A stretch of DNA of 64,000 nt from Cacajao melanocephalus (GCA_963573385.1 CAUYLG010033066.1:121344-185343), one strand, 5' to 3'. Numbered from the stretch's first letter, positions 11,291 to 24,138 are shown. Numbers and translations: made by a program. Notes: generated by a model not told the origin, from the letters alone.

Positions 11291-12271
11291 CATTAGAAGA
11301 AAAACTCACTCTAAAGACCTTTTTTTCTTCTGAAAAAGCAATAACTTTCTCTGAACTCCCTAGAGAGCTGTGAATACGTATGTTGTCATTTCTAAGAAAT
11401 GTAATTTGTAATCATTAATAAAAACTGATGAACCTGCCATCAGTCTTCTTGGCTTTTCCTGGTTTCCCAAGTTATTCCAAATAATTAAAATGGGATGAAA
11501 ATATCAAAAAAATTGCCAATGTGTTCTCTGCTGAGATGACTGCTTTGTGAGGTTTGGACTCAAAATAGCACAAGTCCCCCTCGCCTCCCACCCCCCATTT
11601 CTTTTAACTAAACAAATTTAACCAGTCAAGGTTGGTTTGTTGGCTGTTACAACTTTTGTTACTGTTGTTCCCCTAGAGATACTAATAGCTAAAAATATGA
11701 GGGAAATGACCAGAAAAAGAGACAAATCTCTCTGGGAACATGGGGCATGGGCATTGTGAAGCTTTATGTGTGGGGTCCTTTTGCTTTGAAGAGCAACTTC
11801 ATGAACTATGTATATGGAGTCTGTTTACTAATTGTTTGACATTGGGTGCTTACCCTGCCCTCATTACAGTAAAGTCCTTCTTATCTGATGAGATCGAGAT
11901 CTGTAATTGCAGGTTAATGAAAAGTCAGTTAAAGCAGAAGTGGGTCGGAACACTCAAGGCCACAGTATACCAACTAAGAGGCTGACTTACAGTGGACACT
12001 ATTTATGTTTCCAAAGGAAATGGAAAGCATCCAGAAATTGATTCATTGAGAAGTCAAAGATGATCATGTTAAAACAATTTTTAAAAATAGAAAATCAAAT
12101 AAACACACATGCCTAAATCCATTCAAAGACAAATAGTATTTTGGTATGAATCTATATATTTTGGTATAAGTACTTTTGGTACAAATACTTCTGAACCTTT
12201 CTCTTTGCAAATATTTTTACATAAAAAATTTACATTTGTAGTATATGTAAAGTAATGTAACATATATAATA
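11291..12271. other. Unique sequence, nothing recognised
   Basis: No repeat family or exon evident. A short 'cccctcgcctcccacccccc' tract near 11578 is locally C-rich. An 81-codon frame at 11740-11985 shows no domain. Confidence 0.4.
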
Positions 12272-12766
12272 CAGTTGATATTTGAACAACATGGGGGTTG
12301 GGGTGCCTCACCACTGTGAGATCAAAAATTCATGTATAACTTTGACTTCATCAAAACTTAGCTACTAATAGCCTACTGTTGACCAGAGGCCTTACCAATA
12401 ACAAAAACAGTCAATTAACACGTTTTGTATGTTATATGCATTATATACTGTATTATTACAATACAGTAAGCCACAGAAAAGCAATGTTATTAAGAAAATC
12501 AAAAGGAAGAGAAAATATGTTTACTACTCACTACATGGAAGTGGATCATCATAAAGGTCTTCATTCTTGTAGTTTCACATTAAGTAGGCTAAGGAGGAGG
12601 AAGAGACAGTTGATCTTGCTGTCTCAGTAGTGGCAGAGATGGAATAGGTAGAGGAGTTGTAAGGGGAAGCAGGAGAGGCAAGCATGCTTAATGTAACTTT
12701 TATTGAAAAAATCCATGTAAAACTGGACCTGCACAGTTCAAACTCATAATGTTCCAGGATCACCTG
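12272..12766 (+). mobile_element. Tigger-type (Tc1/mariner) DNA transposon fossil
   Basis: A 495-bp element bounded by inverted ends. The left end is 'cagttgatatttgaacaaca' plus 'tggg', and the reverse-complemented right end agrees at 17 of the first 24 positions. Both ends abut TA (12270-12271 and 12767-12768), the Tc1/mariner target duplication. The interior contains 'aatagcctactgttgaccag', 'cacgttttgtatgttatat' and 'acaatacagtaagccac', typical of this Tigger-derived family. No transposase frame remains. Confidence 0.82.
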
Positions 12767-13084
12767 TATATATCAGCTAATAAAATTCAATTGCTTTATA
12801 ACCTACATTTCACTATGTCATAAGCATCCTTTAACAGTATTAAATAAAAATACGTATTATAATTTTATCAGCAATGTTATTTCCCCATTTCAAACCCCCG
12901 GTGTCAATGTCACCTATGGTACACTTTTATTTTTTTCAGGATTTCTACAAAAGACCTGCATTAATTTTATACTTTTAAGTACACAATTAGTTACATAATT
13001 ATGTACTTAAAATATAAAAACAGAAAAACTAAAAATGCACATGTACTAGTAAAGAAAAAGCATAATTAGAGATTAACTGTGTGT
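12767..13084. other. Unique AT-rich stretch
   Basis: A palindrome-like 'acttaaaatataaaa' and 'tacttttaagtacacaatta' pairing near 12970-13015 gives local inverted symmetry. No gene seen. Confidence 0.35.
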
Positions 13085-13315
13085 ATTTGGAAATCAGCCA
13101 TTCCTGGCTTTCAAATTTCAAACTGCTCCTATGGACTGTGTGATACTGTACACGTTAACTAACCCATCTGACTAAGCTTCAGTTGCTCCATTAAAAATAA
13201 GGAAAACAAAATAAATCTGAGGGTAATTGGAAAGAGCACAGAAACTAATATTGTGCAGTTCTTTGCATAGACTGGGCACATAATAAGTAGTTAACATATG
13301 GTAATATCATCATCA
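13085..13315 (+). repeat. MIR SINE, sense
   Basis: 'ggaaatcagccattcctggc', 'tctgactaagcttcagttgc', 'cattaaaaataaggaaaaca' and 'agactgggcacataataagt' follow MIR order. It ends in a short (ATC)n run. Confidence 0.65.
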
Positions 13316-13648
13316 TCATCGTCAAGTTCAATGCTTTATCTGATTCTGAAAAATTATATATGTTAAAGCAGAAAAGCATGGCAAAAAAAAATTTCATTTT
13401 GCATTCTGAAATTCCTGATAACAATATTTAAGAATGTCCCTTCACTCTTAGATATCATGTGTAGGGATGTTCCCTTCCATTTAGAGAAAGCATTTCTTTA
13501 CAAATATTAGTACCTATGATACTTTGAGTCCACGGTTGGTTAAGAGCTATTTAGGATGATGTACAACAATAATACAAATTCAAACAAATAGCTGCACACC
13601 CAGTTTTGCTAATGATACTGTAAGAGAAGAATTGTTTCCCCTATATTT
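13316..13648. other. Unique AT-rich stretch
   Basis: No feature recognised. Confidence 0.35.
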
Positions 13649-14965
13649 TATTTTTTTTAAAAACATATTTATTTATTAAGATATCATTAACAATATTATT
13701 CCACCATTCACTCAATTTCAGTACAAAATTTAATGGTTTTCAATATATACACAGGGTTGTGCAAGCATTATCATTATCAATTTAAGAACATTGTCATCAC
13801 CCCCAAAGAAAGCCCATATCTATTAGAAGTCACTCCTCATTTTCTCCATCATTTCAAGGAACTGTTAGACTATTTCCCAAAGTGACTGGACCATTGCATA
13901 TTTTCAACAGCAGTGCACAAGGATTTCAATTGTTCCACATATTTGCCAGCATTTATTATCCTTTTCTTACTATAACTATCCTACAGAATGTAAAGTGATA
14001 TCTCATTTTGATTCCAATTTGCATTTATTTAATGGTTAATGATGCTGAGCATCTTTCTTGTGCTTATTGGCCATTTGTATATATTCATTAGAGAAATGTT
14101 TATTTATATCTTTCACTCACAACTGGGTTGTCTTTTAATAATTAAGTTGTAAGAGTTCTTTATGTATTTCAGATACAAATCCCTTATCAAATGTATGATT
14201 TGCAAATATTGTCTCCAGTCTGTAAATTATCTCTTCGCATTTTTCATGGTGTCCTTGGAAGCATAAAAGGTTTTAGTTTTGATGAAGTACACTTTATTTT
14301 GTCACTTGTACCTTTAATGTTGTGTTTAAGAAATTATTGACTAATCTAAGGTCACAAAAATTTGCTTCTATGTTTTCTTTTTCTATGAGTTTTGTCGTTT
14401 TAGTTCTTATATTATGACTATGATCTATTTTGGTAAATTTTTGTGTATGCTGAGAGGAAGTGGTCCAACTTTATTCAAAAGGAATAAAGTTGTAGATACC
14501 CAGTCGTCTTAGCATAATTTGTTGAAAGAACTATTGTTTTGAATTGTCCTGTCACCTTTGTCAAACGTCAACTTTCCAAAAAATGAGGGTTTATTTCTGG
14601 GCTCTCTATCCTTTTATGTATATTTGTATCCTTACACCAGTACTAGGCTATCCTGATTACTGTCAGTTTGTGTTAAGTTTTAAAATTTAGAACATTAAGT
14701 TCTCTAGATTTTTTTCTTTCAAGATTATTTTGCTATGTTGAGTCCCTTGCATTTTGATATGTATTTTAAGATCAGCTTGTCAATTTCTGTAAAAAAAAGT
14801 CCTATGAAAGTTTGATAAGGATTGCCTTAAATCTTCATCTACAGATCAGTCTTAACAATACTAAATCTTTGAACTGAAAGCATATTGTGTCTTTTCATTT
14901 GTTTTTAATTTTTCCATTTGTTAATGTGTCATCATTTACTTATTTATGTCCATATGAGTTTTGTT
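13649..14965 (-). mobile_element. L1M LINE-1 3' portion, antisense
   Basis: About 1.3 kb of antisense L1: the 3'UTR-like 'acacagggttgtgcaagcat', then 'gctgagcatctttcttgtgc', 'ttattggccatttgtatata', 'taagttgtaagagttcttta', 'aagcataaaaggttttagtt' and 'aagattattttgctatgttg', all in antisense L1 order. No long frame survives. Heavily diverged, consistent with a mammalian-wide L1M. Confidence 0.85.
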
Positions 14966-14984
14966 TTCATATCTTATTTTGGTC

Positions 14985-15115
14985 TTTTTATCCTCCCATT
15001 AAAATATAAGATCTATGAGATCAGAAAATGTACCCATCTTGTTCATTTTTTCTCAGCTTTCATCACAGATCCTGGTTCATAAAGCATGTTCAATAAGTAT
15101 TTGTAAATTCAATTA
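14985..15115 (+). repeat. L2 3' end, sense
   Basis: 'aagatctatgagatcagaaa', 'cttgttcattttttctcagc' and 'catgttcaataagtatttgt' reproduce the diagnostic L2 tail (stop-proximal block, then the 'caataa-tatttgt' end). Confidence 0.65.
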
Positions 15116-15707
15116 TTCAGTAAGACAAGAGATACCTAAAGTTTACTCAGATAAAAAGTTATATAATTCCCTTACAGTTGCTTTCCAGGTATAAAATTTT
15201 ACTCAGAGAAATTCCGGAAAATGGAAGGCAGAAACTCTCATGAACTCAACTTCCAGACCACATAGGAACTAGAACATTATCAGATGTCTGCTTCCTCTCT
15301 CCTGCTCTTTGGGGTGGCCTGGCTTCCCATTCCTGCTTCTATGTATCCTATCCATATGTGCTAGTATCTTGTCTAAGACCCAGTTTCTTTAGATTAACAT
15401 AGTCCATCACAGCTACTCCAAAATGGCTATTTTGACCCTTGAGATCATTGGCTCTTACAGCTTCAGTGCCCACAGCTGAGTCCCTTTTCCTGGTTAGTGA
15501 TTTTAAATTCTAGAGAGAGGAAGTTTGATTGCTCCAAATAGTCAGTGGTACTTCTCTGGGCCAGTTCTGACCAACAGGGCAGGGCTAGATACTACATAGA
15601 GAAGCTCTTTCTCTACACTTGGTCTATAAACAGCCAAAGTTGGGAGATGATTGGCAGTTCTGTGATATGTTTTAAATTTGGGGTTTAAAATGTAAAGTTT
15701 TTTATTT
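15116..15707. other. Unresolved old sequence
   Basis: Moderately GC-balanced, with 'tctctgggccagttctgacc' and 'cacagctgagtcccttttcc' phrases that could belong to an ancient LTR, but no family assigned. Confidence 0.3.
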
Positions 15708-15721
15708 AATAATCCATGTGA

Positions 15722-17253
15722 GTGAATGAACTCCCATCCACAATTGCTACACAGAGAATAAAATACCTAGGAATACAGCTAACAAAGAAGTAAAGGATCT
15801 CTTCAAGGGAAACTACAAACCACTGCTCAAGGAAATAAGAGAGGAAGAAACAAATGGAAAAACATTCCATCCTCATGGATAGGAAGAATCAATATTGTGA
15901 AAATGGCCATGCTGTTCAAAGTAATTTATAGATTCAATTCTATCCCCATCAGACTACCATTGACACTCTTCACAGAATTAGAAAAAAACACTTTAAAATT
16001 TATATGGAACCAAAAAGAGCCCACATAGCCAAGACAATCCTAAGCAAAAAGAAGAAAGCTGGAGGCCTCACACTACCTGACTTCAACCTATACTGTAAGG
16101 CTACAGTAACCAAAACAGTATGGTACTGGTATCATAACCGACATATAGACCAATGGAACAGAATAGAGTCCTCAAAAATAAGACCACACATCTACAACCA
16201 TATGATGTTCAACAAACCTGACAAAAACAAGCAATAGTGAAAGTTTTCCCTATTTAATAAATGGTGCTGGGAAAACTGGCTAGTCCTATGCAGAAAACTA
16301 AAACTGGACCTCTTCCTTAAACCTTACACAAAAATTAAGATGAATTAAAGACTTAAATGTAAAACCCAAAACCATAAAAACCCTAGAAGAAAACCTACCA
16401 TTCAGAACATAGACATGGGCAAAGATTTTATGATGAAATCACTCACCAAAAGCTAAAATTGACAAATGGGATCTAATTAAACTAAAGTGCTTCTGCACAG
16501 CAAAAGAAACTGTCATCAAAGTGACCATGCAACCGACAGAAAGGGAGAAAAGTTTTGCAATCTACCTATCTGACAAAAGTCTTATATCCAGAATTTACAA
16601 GGAACTTAAACAAATTTACAGGAAAAAAAGAAACATCTCCATCAAAAAGTGGGCAAAGGATATGAACAGACACTTCTCAAAAGAAGAAATTTATACAGCC
16701 AACAAACATATTAAAACAGCTAAACATCATTGATCATTAGAGAAATGTAAATCAAAACCACACCAGTCAGAATGGCAATTATTAAAAAGTCAAGAAACAA
16801 CAGAGTCTGGAGAGGCTGTAGAGAAATAGGAACACTTTTACATTGTTGGTGAGAATGTAAATTAGTTCAACTGTTGTGGAAGACAGTGTAGTGACTTCTT
16901 AAGGATCTAGAATCAGAAATACTATTTGACTCAGCAATTCCGTTACAGTTATCTACCCAAAGGAATATAAATCATTCTATCATAAAGATACATGCACACA
17001 TATGTTTATTGCAGCACTATTCACAGTAGAAAAGACATGGAACCAACCCAAATACCATCAATGATAGACTGGATAAAGAAAATGGGAGATATATATATAT
17101 ATATATATAATGGAATACTATGCAGCCACAAAAAGGGATGAGAGCGTGTCCTTTGCAGGGACATGGATGAAGCTGGAAGCTACTATCCTCAGCAAACTAA
17201 CAGAGGAACAGAAAACCAAACATTCCATGTTCTCACTCATAAGTGGGGGTTGA
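15722..17253 (+). pseudogene. Decayed L1 ORF2 C-terminal region
   Basis: The 3' third of LINE-1 ORF2, which in an intact element encodes the end of the reverse transcriptase and the cysteine-rich C-terminus. Only short open pieces remain, for example 16004-16237 (frame includes '[20 protein letters not shown]') and 16521-16733. Stops and frameshifts separate them. The family stop falls at about 17251. The missing 5' part reflects incomplete reverse transcription at insertion. Non-functional. Confidence 0.9.
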
Positions 17254-17500
17254 AGAATTAGAACACATGAACACAGGAGGGAAACAACACACACCAGGAC
17301 CTGTTGGGGGATGGTGAGAGAAGGGGGAGCATCAGGACAAACAGCTAATGCATGTGAGGCTTAAAAGTTAGGTGATGAGTTGATAGATGCAGCAAACCAC
17401 CATGGCCCATGTCTACCTATGTAACAAACCAGCACATTCTGCACATGTATTCTGGGACTTACAGTAAAAAATAAATAAAAAATAAATAAACAAATAAATA
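15722..17500 (+). mobile_element. 5'-truncated L1PA-type LINE-1
   Basis: Complete retrotransposition signature. A perfect 14-bp duplication 'aataatccatgtga' lies at 15708-15721 and 17501-17514. The body starts inside ORF2 ('aactcccatccacaattgct') and runs through 'aaaatacctaggaatacagc', 'gaacagaatagagtcctcaa' and 'aaagaagaaatttatacagc' to 'gttctcactcataagtgggg'. The primate 3'UTR ('caggacctgttgggggatgg', 'gtaacaaaccagcacattct') ends in an A-rich tail with TAAA units. A short (TA)n expansion sits at about 17088-17110. Confidence 0.95.
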
Positions 17501-17514
17501 AATAATCCATGTGA

Positions 17515-18884
17515 ATGGCCAAGTTCACATAGATAGCAAATGAGATTAGATTGCCAGGTTTTCTTGCTCCCTATATACATAGTTACTTTGGGCAGAAATG
17601 GCATTCAGAATATCCTGTCCTGGGCCCTCAAGGTAGCACCCCTTTTATAAAGGGGTTTAATGTACTGGGAATGTATTTCTGTTTCATGAACTTCTGTTTC
17701 ACGTACTGTGAATCTGGCTACCATCCAGTTATGGGACATTCAGCTTAGAGAAGGTCTCTTGTCTCCTGCTGCTAAGGAAATTGCATTATTGGATTTTTAA
17801 ATAAACCATTGGCCAGAATATCTAAGAGCCTTTCTTGCAGACCTTGACAGGTTTATTTATTTATTTATTTTAAATTAAAAATCCTGGCCTAGGGCTAAAT
17901 GAAAATGTCTTCAGATTTGCAATCACTGCTTATGTTTCATATTTGAAATGCACATTGGAAGCTGGAGTTTAATATGACCTGATCCTGGGACTCCATTCAG
18001 CAGATTGCTGACCTCTTTTGATTTAGGTGTTTTTGATGGGTACTATCCTTGGTCATCACCAGGAGGCTGGGAAGACACCCAGTTACCCCAGTGTATGATG
18101 ATCATGGTTATTTTCTTTCTTCTTTCTCACACACTGATTGCAGCTAGTCAGTCAAAATGCCCTACATAATTAAGAACACAAAAGGCATATGAAATATCCA
18201 TAACTGTGTGTAAGACCTGCTTGCCAACGGATCTAAATCAGAAGAGAATATGAATGGGTACGCACATACTCCTATCACCAGGGTCACCAAGAAATGTCAG
18301 CACCAAAGCAGCATCTTCAGAAAATGCATGAATTAGGAGTCCAGTTTATATTTTCAAATGTGATAAATTATTAGAATAAGGCTGTTAGTTCACATTAAAA
18401 TAACAGGCACACATAGGAATGCTTTGTTAGGATTTTTCACAAAAATGTTTCAATTTCACACATGTACCTCACAAGCTGTCAAGAAGGTAATACCTCAGGG
18501 CTTGGACTAACAAATGATTATCTTCCACCGTAAGAGCATAAATAAAACCTAATGCATGTATTTACTTTATTTACTTGTTTATTAATACCAACAAGGATTA
18601 ACACAGGATTCTGAACAGTATTTTTTTTTCTTTCCAGGAAAAAATTCAGTTTTTTCATTTAAGCTTAAATTAGAATGTTAAAACATGATAAAGGTTTTGG
18701 AGGTTCCCCTCCACATATACTCCAATCCCAAACTTCATCACTATACAAATTTAAGAAGTGAGATTTCGAATGAAGCAACTTACCTAAATCCCTCCAATTA
18801 GTAAATAACAAAGTTAATACTCAAACTCTCATCCTCTACCTCCATGTCCATCCTTGTTTTTATTATCTCTGCCATCTCTGATTT
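17515..18884. other. Unique sequence
   Basis: A (TTTA)n run lies at 17851-17871. The segment 17990-18200 is non-repetitive with 'cagtgtatgatgatcatggt' and 'cctacataattaagaacaca', mildly enhancer-like, but I have no firm support for a function. Confidence 0.35.
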
Positions 18885-19010
18885 GCATCATTTCAACTCA
18901 ATACAACTTAAGGGCTTGCTCAAGGCCAGGCCCAGGGCTGGAAACTGGGCATAAAAAGATACATAAAACATGGTTCTGGCTGTCCAGGAGATCACGATCT
19001 AGCAAAGAAA
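18885..19010 (-). repeat. L2/MIR-type fragment, antisense
   Basis: 'cagggctggaaactgggcat', 'aaaaagatacataaaacatg' and 'tccaggagatcacgatctag' resemble the antisense L2 3' end. Confidence 0.5.
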
Positions 19011-19830
19011 TAGAGAAATACTCATGACCTGACTGGAGCAATAACTATGGGAGAAATTGAAAGAGTTGTCAAAGAATTACTTGCCTGAAAACTGCTGGTT
19101 TCAAACAGGTTTTTTTTCCTTCTAGGTAATGTCTTTCCAACTTTCAAGGAAAAGATAATTCTTATACTTTATAAACTCCTCCAAGAACAGAGAAGAAGTG
19201 GAACAGCTATTTCATTCATGGTATGAAACCATCAACACTTGACAAAAACCGTAGCAATAGACCTGAGGAGAAACACTTTACAGGCTGTGTTTTCATCATG
19301 CAAGCCAGCCCCAATCTGGGCAGTGCTGAACAGACAAGATGTGGAGCCCTGAACCAAGGTCAGCCAATCCATCGCCTGGCAATAATGCTCAGTCTCTCTC
19401 TTGGGCAGTTAGACATAAAACCAGAGAGAAGATAGTGGGTGTATGTTGGATGTTAGCACTGAGAAGACAGGTATATGTTTAGCAGCCATTTGGCAGAAGA
19501 AAAATTCTTCCAAGAAAAAGAGGACAGAGACAAGGAGAGATCAGAGGCTGAAGAAATGGAGGGAAACAAAAGATCATATAGTGTCATATAGCTCCTAAGA
19601 GCCAGAGAGAGGGGCTTTGGTTTCTAGTGGCTCCCTGGCTCCAGTTCTTATGAAACCAGGCTGTATCAGATTCCCGCTTTTACAGCATTGCCTGACTGTG
19701 TGCTGTCAGCAACAGCCCCTCTGCCACCCCCACCAGATGCATTCGTTTTTCCTGTGCTGTATTACAGAGGTCTCTATTCTTTGCAACAAAGATGGCTTTG
19801 TTTGAATGATAATGGCTGAAAATGAGAAGA
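19011..19830. other. Unresolved; possible ancient LTR
   Basis: The part 19200-19810 has 'tctagtggctccctggctcc', 'ttacagcattgcctgactgt' and 'tctttgcaacaaagatggct', with the feel of an ERVL-class LTR, but I could not assign a family. No exon recognised. Confidence 0.3.
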
Positions 19831-20462
19831 CAAAATTATCATTCTTTATCAAGTATATATTTTGATACCTAGAACACTCAAGAGGATCAACTGAACAACT
19901 ATTAAAATTAATAAGCGAGTGTAGCAAAGAGACTGGTTACAGGATAAATACACCAAAATAATAGCATTTTTCTTCACTGGCAATAACTAATTGGGAAGTA
20001 TGATTTTAAAATATCTTATTCACAATAGCAACAGAAAATATAAAATGCCTATGAATAGCTTTAACAAGAAATATGTAAGATGCTTATGAAGAAAACCACA
20101 AAACTTTACAGCAAAATATAAAAAAATACTTGACTAGGAAGATAAGCAGTGTTCCTGGGCAGAAGGCCCAATTATGTAAAGAGAATAGTTTCTTCTAAAT
20201 TAACTCATAAATTTATCATATTTTCCAACCATCTTAACAGGACATTTTAAAAACATAACAAGGTAATTCCAAAATTCATCCACAATAATAATAGGTAAAA
20301 ATAGCTGTCAGTTATAACAATAATTATTAGAAAGATTTACCCTCATATATTACACAGCATAAATAATTTTAAAGTAACATGATGTTTTTGGTATAAGAAT
20401 AGAAATTTAATACAACTTTGAGATAATATCACAAATCTGTTGAAGGAATATTATTATATTGT

Positions 20463-20678
20463 TTTATTTATTTATTTTTTTGAGACAGAGTCTCGCCATG
20501 TTGCACAGGCTGGAGTGCGGTGGTGTGATCTTGGCTCACTGCAACCTCTGCTTCCTGGGCTCAAGCAATCCTCCCACTTCAGCCTCCTGGGTAGCTAAAA
20601 CTGCAGGCACCATCACCATGCCTGGTTAATTTTTGTGTTTTTCCTAGAGACAGGGTTTCCCCATTCTGCCCAGGCTAG
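20463..20678 (-). mobile_element. Truncated Alu, antisense
   Basis: A (TTTA)-rich tail, then 'tgagacagagtctcgccatg', 'ggctcactgcaacctctgct' and 'agagacagggtttccccatt', stopping abruptly after 'caggctag'. The Alu 5' end (about 70 bases of the left arm) is missing, so this is a 5'-truncated insertion. A convincing target duplication was not found. Confidence 0.95.
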
Positions 20679-21368
20679 AAATATTCTTTTTAATACATGG
20701 TTATGAGCCCTTATAAGCCTTGGGTTGCTGGAAAACATTCCCCAATACTGTCTACTTGAAAGAATTACAGATTTATTAAAGAATTAAATGTGATATTTAA
20801 ATGCAAGAAGCAATACTGATAATTGATTATATTGATGGGCAATTGGAAAGAGGGTACTTTTAATTTTAAAAAGTAAGAAATTATATAAAAAGAAAGATTA
20901 GATGTTACTATATGAAAATATAAAGTAGCTTTACCTATACATCAAAGGTAAGATAGAAATACTTTGGGGAAAAACTGGAAAATTTTTAAACAAATGTAAC
21001 AGAATAAGAGTTATTCTTAACATATGAAGAAAAATTATGCAACACATTCAGATTCCAACTGATAAACGGGCTATAAAATGCCATGAAGAGGCATTCACAA
21101 AAGAGGAAATACAAATGCTGAATAAACATATGTTTTAAAAAGGCAACCTCGCTAGCAATTAAATAAATGCAAATTAAAACAATGAGCTATTATTCTCACC
21201 TCTCAAATTAGCAAAACCAGGAAAAAAACTCTCCAAATAGGGATCGGTGAGATAAGCACTCCTCTCTGCTGCTGGAAATATAAATTTCTGCATCATTTGA
21301 GATAGCAACTTAACAACTGCATCTAAAGACAAATGCATTCAAATATTTTAAAGCAGCATTTCTATTTA

Positions 21369-21694
<326 letters not shown>

Positions 21695-21896
21695 ATGCAA
21701 AGAAAATAACTTATAACATAGACAAAATACTCAAATATATACACTGCAGAGATTTGTGTGTGCACATGTGCACATGTTTTAATAATAGCATAATCAGAAG
21801 CAAAAATATACTCAAATAGGAGAGTTAATTAATTAAAATGGTGGTACATTTATATGATGGAAATTAGAGTACTCATTGTAAATTAGATTTGGGGAG

Positions 21897-22165
21897 TTTT
21901 TTAATTATAATAGCTTTATTGAGGTATAATTTTTGTAACATAAAATCTACCCACTATAAGTGTGAAATTCAATATTTTCAGTAAATTTATGGAGTTGGGC
22001 TACCACCAACACAGTCTAGTTTTACCATATTATCAACCGAAATATTTTCTTGCGGACTTTTGCAGTTAATCCCTCTTGCACCCTCAACCTACTGATTTGT
22101 TTCTTGTTTCCATAGAGTTGCCACTCTGGATATTTCATACAAATGGAATTATATTCTATATGGTC
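21897..22165 (-). mobile_element. L1M 3'UTR-type fragment, antisense
   Basis: 'atagctttattgaggtataa', 'gtgtgaaattcaatattttc', 'ggagttgggctaccaccaac' and 'ctggatatttcatacaaatg' are the antisense 3'-region signature of L1MC/L1ME elements. It lies between sense L1 pieces. Confidence 0.7.
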
Positions 22166-22400
22166 TTGAAGGATTCTTAATTTTCAAAGATGTCTGCATC
22201 AATACTGTATTTCCAAAATTATGAATATTCCTCCTTATAAGTTACGATCTCAACTAAGTTAACACAGCAACAAAAATTGCTCAAACGCTAAACTATCGTC
22301 AGTGATTTTTGTCTGGGAGACAGAATTACAAAGGATTTTCAATTTTATTTAAAACACTTCTTTTTTTATTTTGAAATATAGAAATTATCTGTGTAGGAAA

Positions 22401-23194
22401 ATATGTACATATTAGTTTTGTAATAAGAAACAAGTGAGAGGGAAACGGGAAAAATCATTTTGCTGTAATGTAATAAGTGCTTTGACAGAGGTCATTGCTT
22501 TGAGAGAACCACATCTGTCTTGAGAAGTCAAGAAGGAAACAAATTGGAGCTTGCAGAAGCTGGTTTTGTGGAGGAAGAGTGTGGAAGGGCATTCTGAGCA
22601 GCACCAACTTCTCTAACAAGAATACAAATTTAGAGAATTAAACACTGCTATGAAAGATGCAAAGATAAAGATAAATTTTTTCTAACTGGGGAGAAAATAT
22701 GCAAAAAAAAAAAAAAACCTGGTAGTTTATGCTAAGGGAGAAATGAGTAATTAAGCAGTAAGTCATGAGATTTGGGGATAGATTTGAGATATGGGAGGAA
22801 CAAAGCAAAACCGGACTCAGGAAATAACACTGATCTCTTAGTTTAATACTCCCCTCCCAGATTTCCAATCTATTCATTCGTGTAATTTACCATCCATATT
22901 TTAATGTGCATTCCTTTGACCCTTTCTCCAATTCCTCTGTATTTCTCACTCTCCACAAGCCATTCCAACAGGGAAAACAAGAATAAAATCACCATCTATC
23001 CAACTCTGGTAAACTCTGGAATCACTGGTTCTCTCACTAGAACACCCAACTACTACATTTAGGATAAAAATGCTACTATGATTTCATGCCATGTGCCTTT
23101 GGGAAACCTTCCCATCTGAGAAGGGAAGGCGATTTTATATAAAAGGTACCTGAGAAACTCATCAGCCCAGTTAGATGCTGCCTTAATTCACTAG
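22401..23194. other. Unique sequence
   Basis: No repeat or exon recognised. A 14-A run lies near 22706. Confidence 0.4.
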
Positions 23195-23302
23195 CAGTCA
23201 TATACTGAACGTGTTTCCCTATGTAAGACATTGTGCTTGATGATACAGGATAAGGGAACAGATGAATAACAAAGAATCATCACTTTAATAAATTTATAAT
23301 AT
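23195..23302 (-). repeat. L2 3' fragment, antisense
   Basis: 'atgtaagacattgtgcttga' and 'tgatacaggataagggaaca' followed by 'gatgaataacaaag' resemble the reverse complement of the L2 tail. Confidence 0.5.
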
Positions 23303-23304
23303 AA

Positions 23305-23490
23305 ATGATTGGGTCTTAAATTTGCCTGCCTGTGTAATCATCAGGGAAGCTTTAAAAAATACTGATGCTCAGATCACACTTCCTAGAGATTATGATTAAT
23401 TTGGTTAAGGGTGTGGTTTGGGCATCAGAAATTTTAAAAGCTCCCCAGGTGGTTCTAATGGACAGCCAAGTTTGGAAACTCCTATATAAA
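23305..23490 (+). mobile_element. MER5/MER58-like hAT MITE
   Basis: 'gtgtaatcatcagggaagct', 'aaaaatactgatgctcagat', 'agagattatgattaatttgg', 'gtggtttgggcatcagaaat', 'aaaagctccccaggtggttc' and 'aatggacagccaagtttgga' follow the order of a short hAT-Charlie element of the MER5 group. Ends are decayed. Confidence 0.75.
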
Positions 23491-23499
23491 GGAAGTGGA

Positions 23500-24138
23500 A
23501 GACAAAACGTTTAATTATAAAATAGCCTTGATCACATCACTTTCTGGATCAAATCCCTAAGAGCTTTTCTGTTGCCGGTGGACGCAAGTCCAAACTCTTA
23601 TTTGGCATTCAAGGCCCTATTCAAGCCTATGTAATCTAGCACCTTCTAAATTTTATTCCCCTAAGACTACCCCCACTGGAAGGCCACAGCATTCCCAACT
23701 CAGCTCCAGAGACAGGAAATAGGCTGATTTCTGCCAACTCAAGCTGATTGCTACCGGCTACCTGGGTAAGTGTGTTTTAAAAGATCCTGAGACTCCCACA
23801 ATGTTTAACAGAAACAACAAAGCGCCACGATCTATTAGTAATGTCTGCCATGGTTAGGGAATGGAAAAGGGCAGTCTGAGTGTTAGACATTTACCATGTT
23901 GGCATTATTCCTTTGCTTCTCTGTGTCCTGGGTCTAGGAGTGTCCTCTAGATCATCTTTTAAAGCATTGCACAGCAACATTTCCTCCTTGAAGCCTTCCT
24001 GTTGTCCTCCAAATTCTCCCTAGCTTGGCTGAGAGGGTTCATCAAGCATTCCTCTGAACTTCCGTTAGCACTCTGTTGTCACATTTTCTGTAAAAATCAA
24101 TATCAGCTTTTGTGTACGTGTCTCAAATACTTTAGAAT
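23500..24138 (+). mobile_element. L2 LINE fragment, sense
   Basis: 'aagtccaaactcttatttgg', 'cattcaaggccctattcaag' and later 'cctttgcttctctgtgtcct' and 'catttcctccttgaagcctt' match sense L2 ORF2 and its following blocks. The stretch 23700-23880 within it is less recognisable. Confidence 0.65.

Noticed and set aside
15722..17253. Active L1 reverse transcriptase gene
   Set aside because: 5'-truncated and interrupted by many stops and frameshifts; only the C-terminal third of ORF2 is present.
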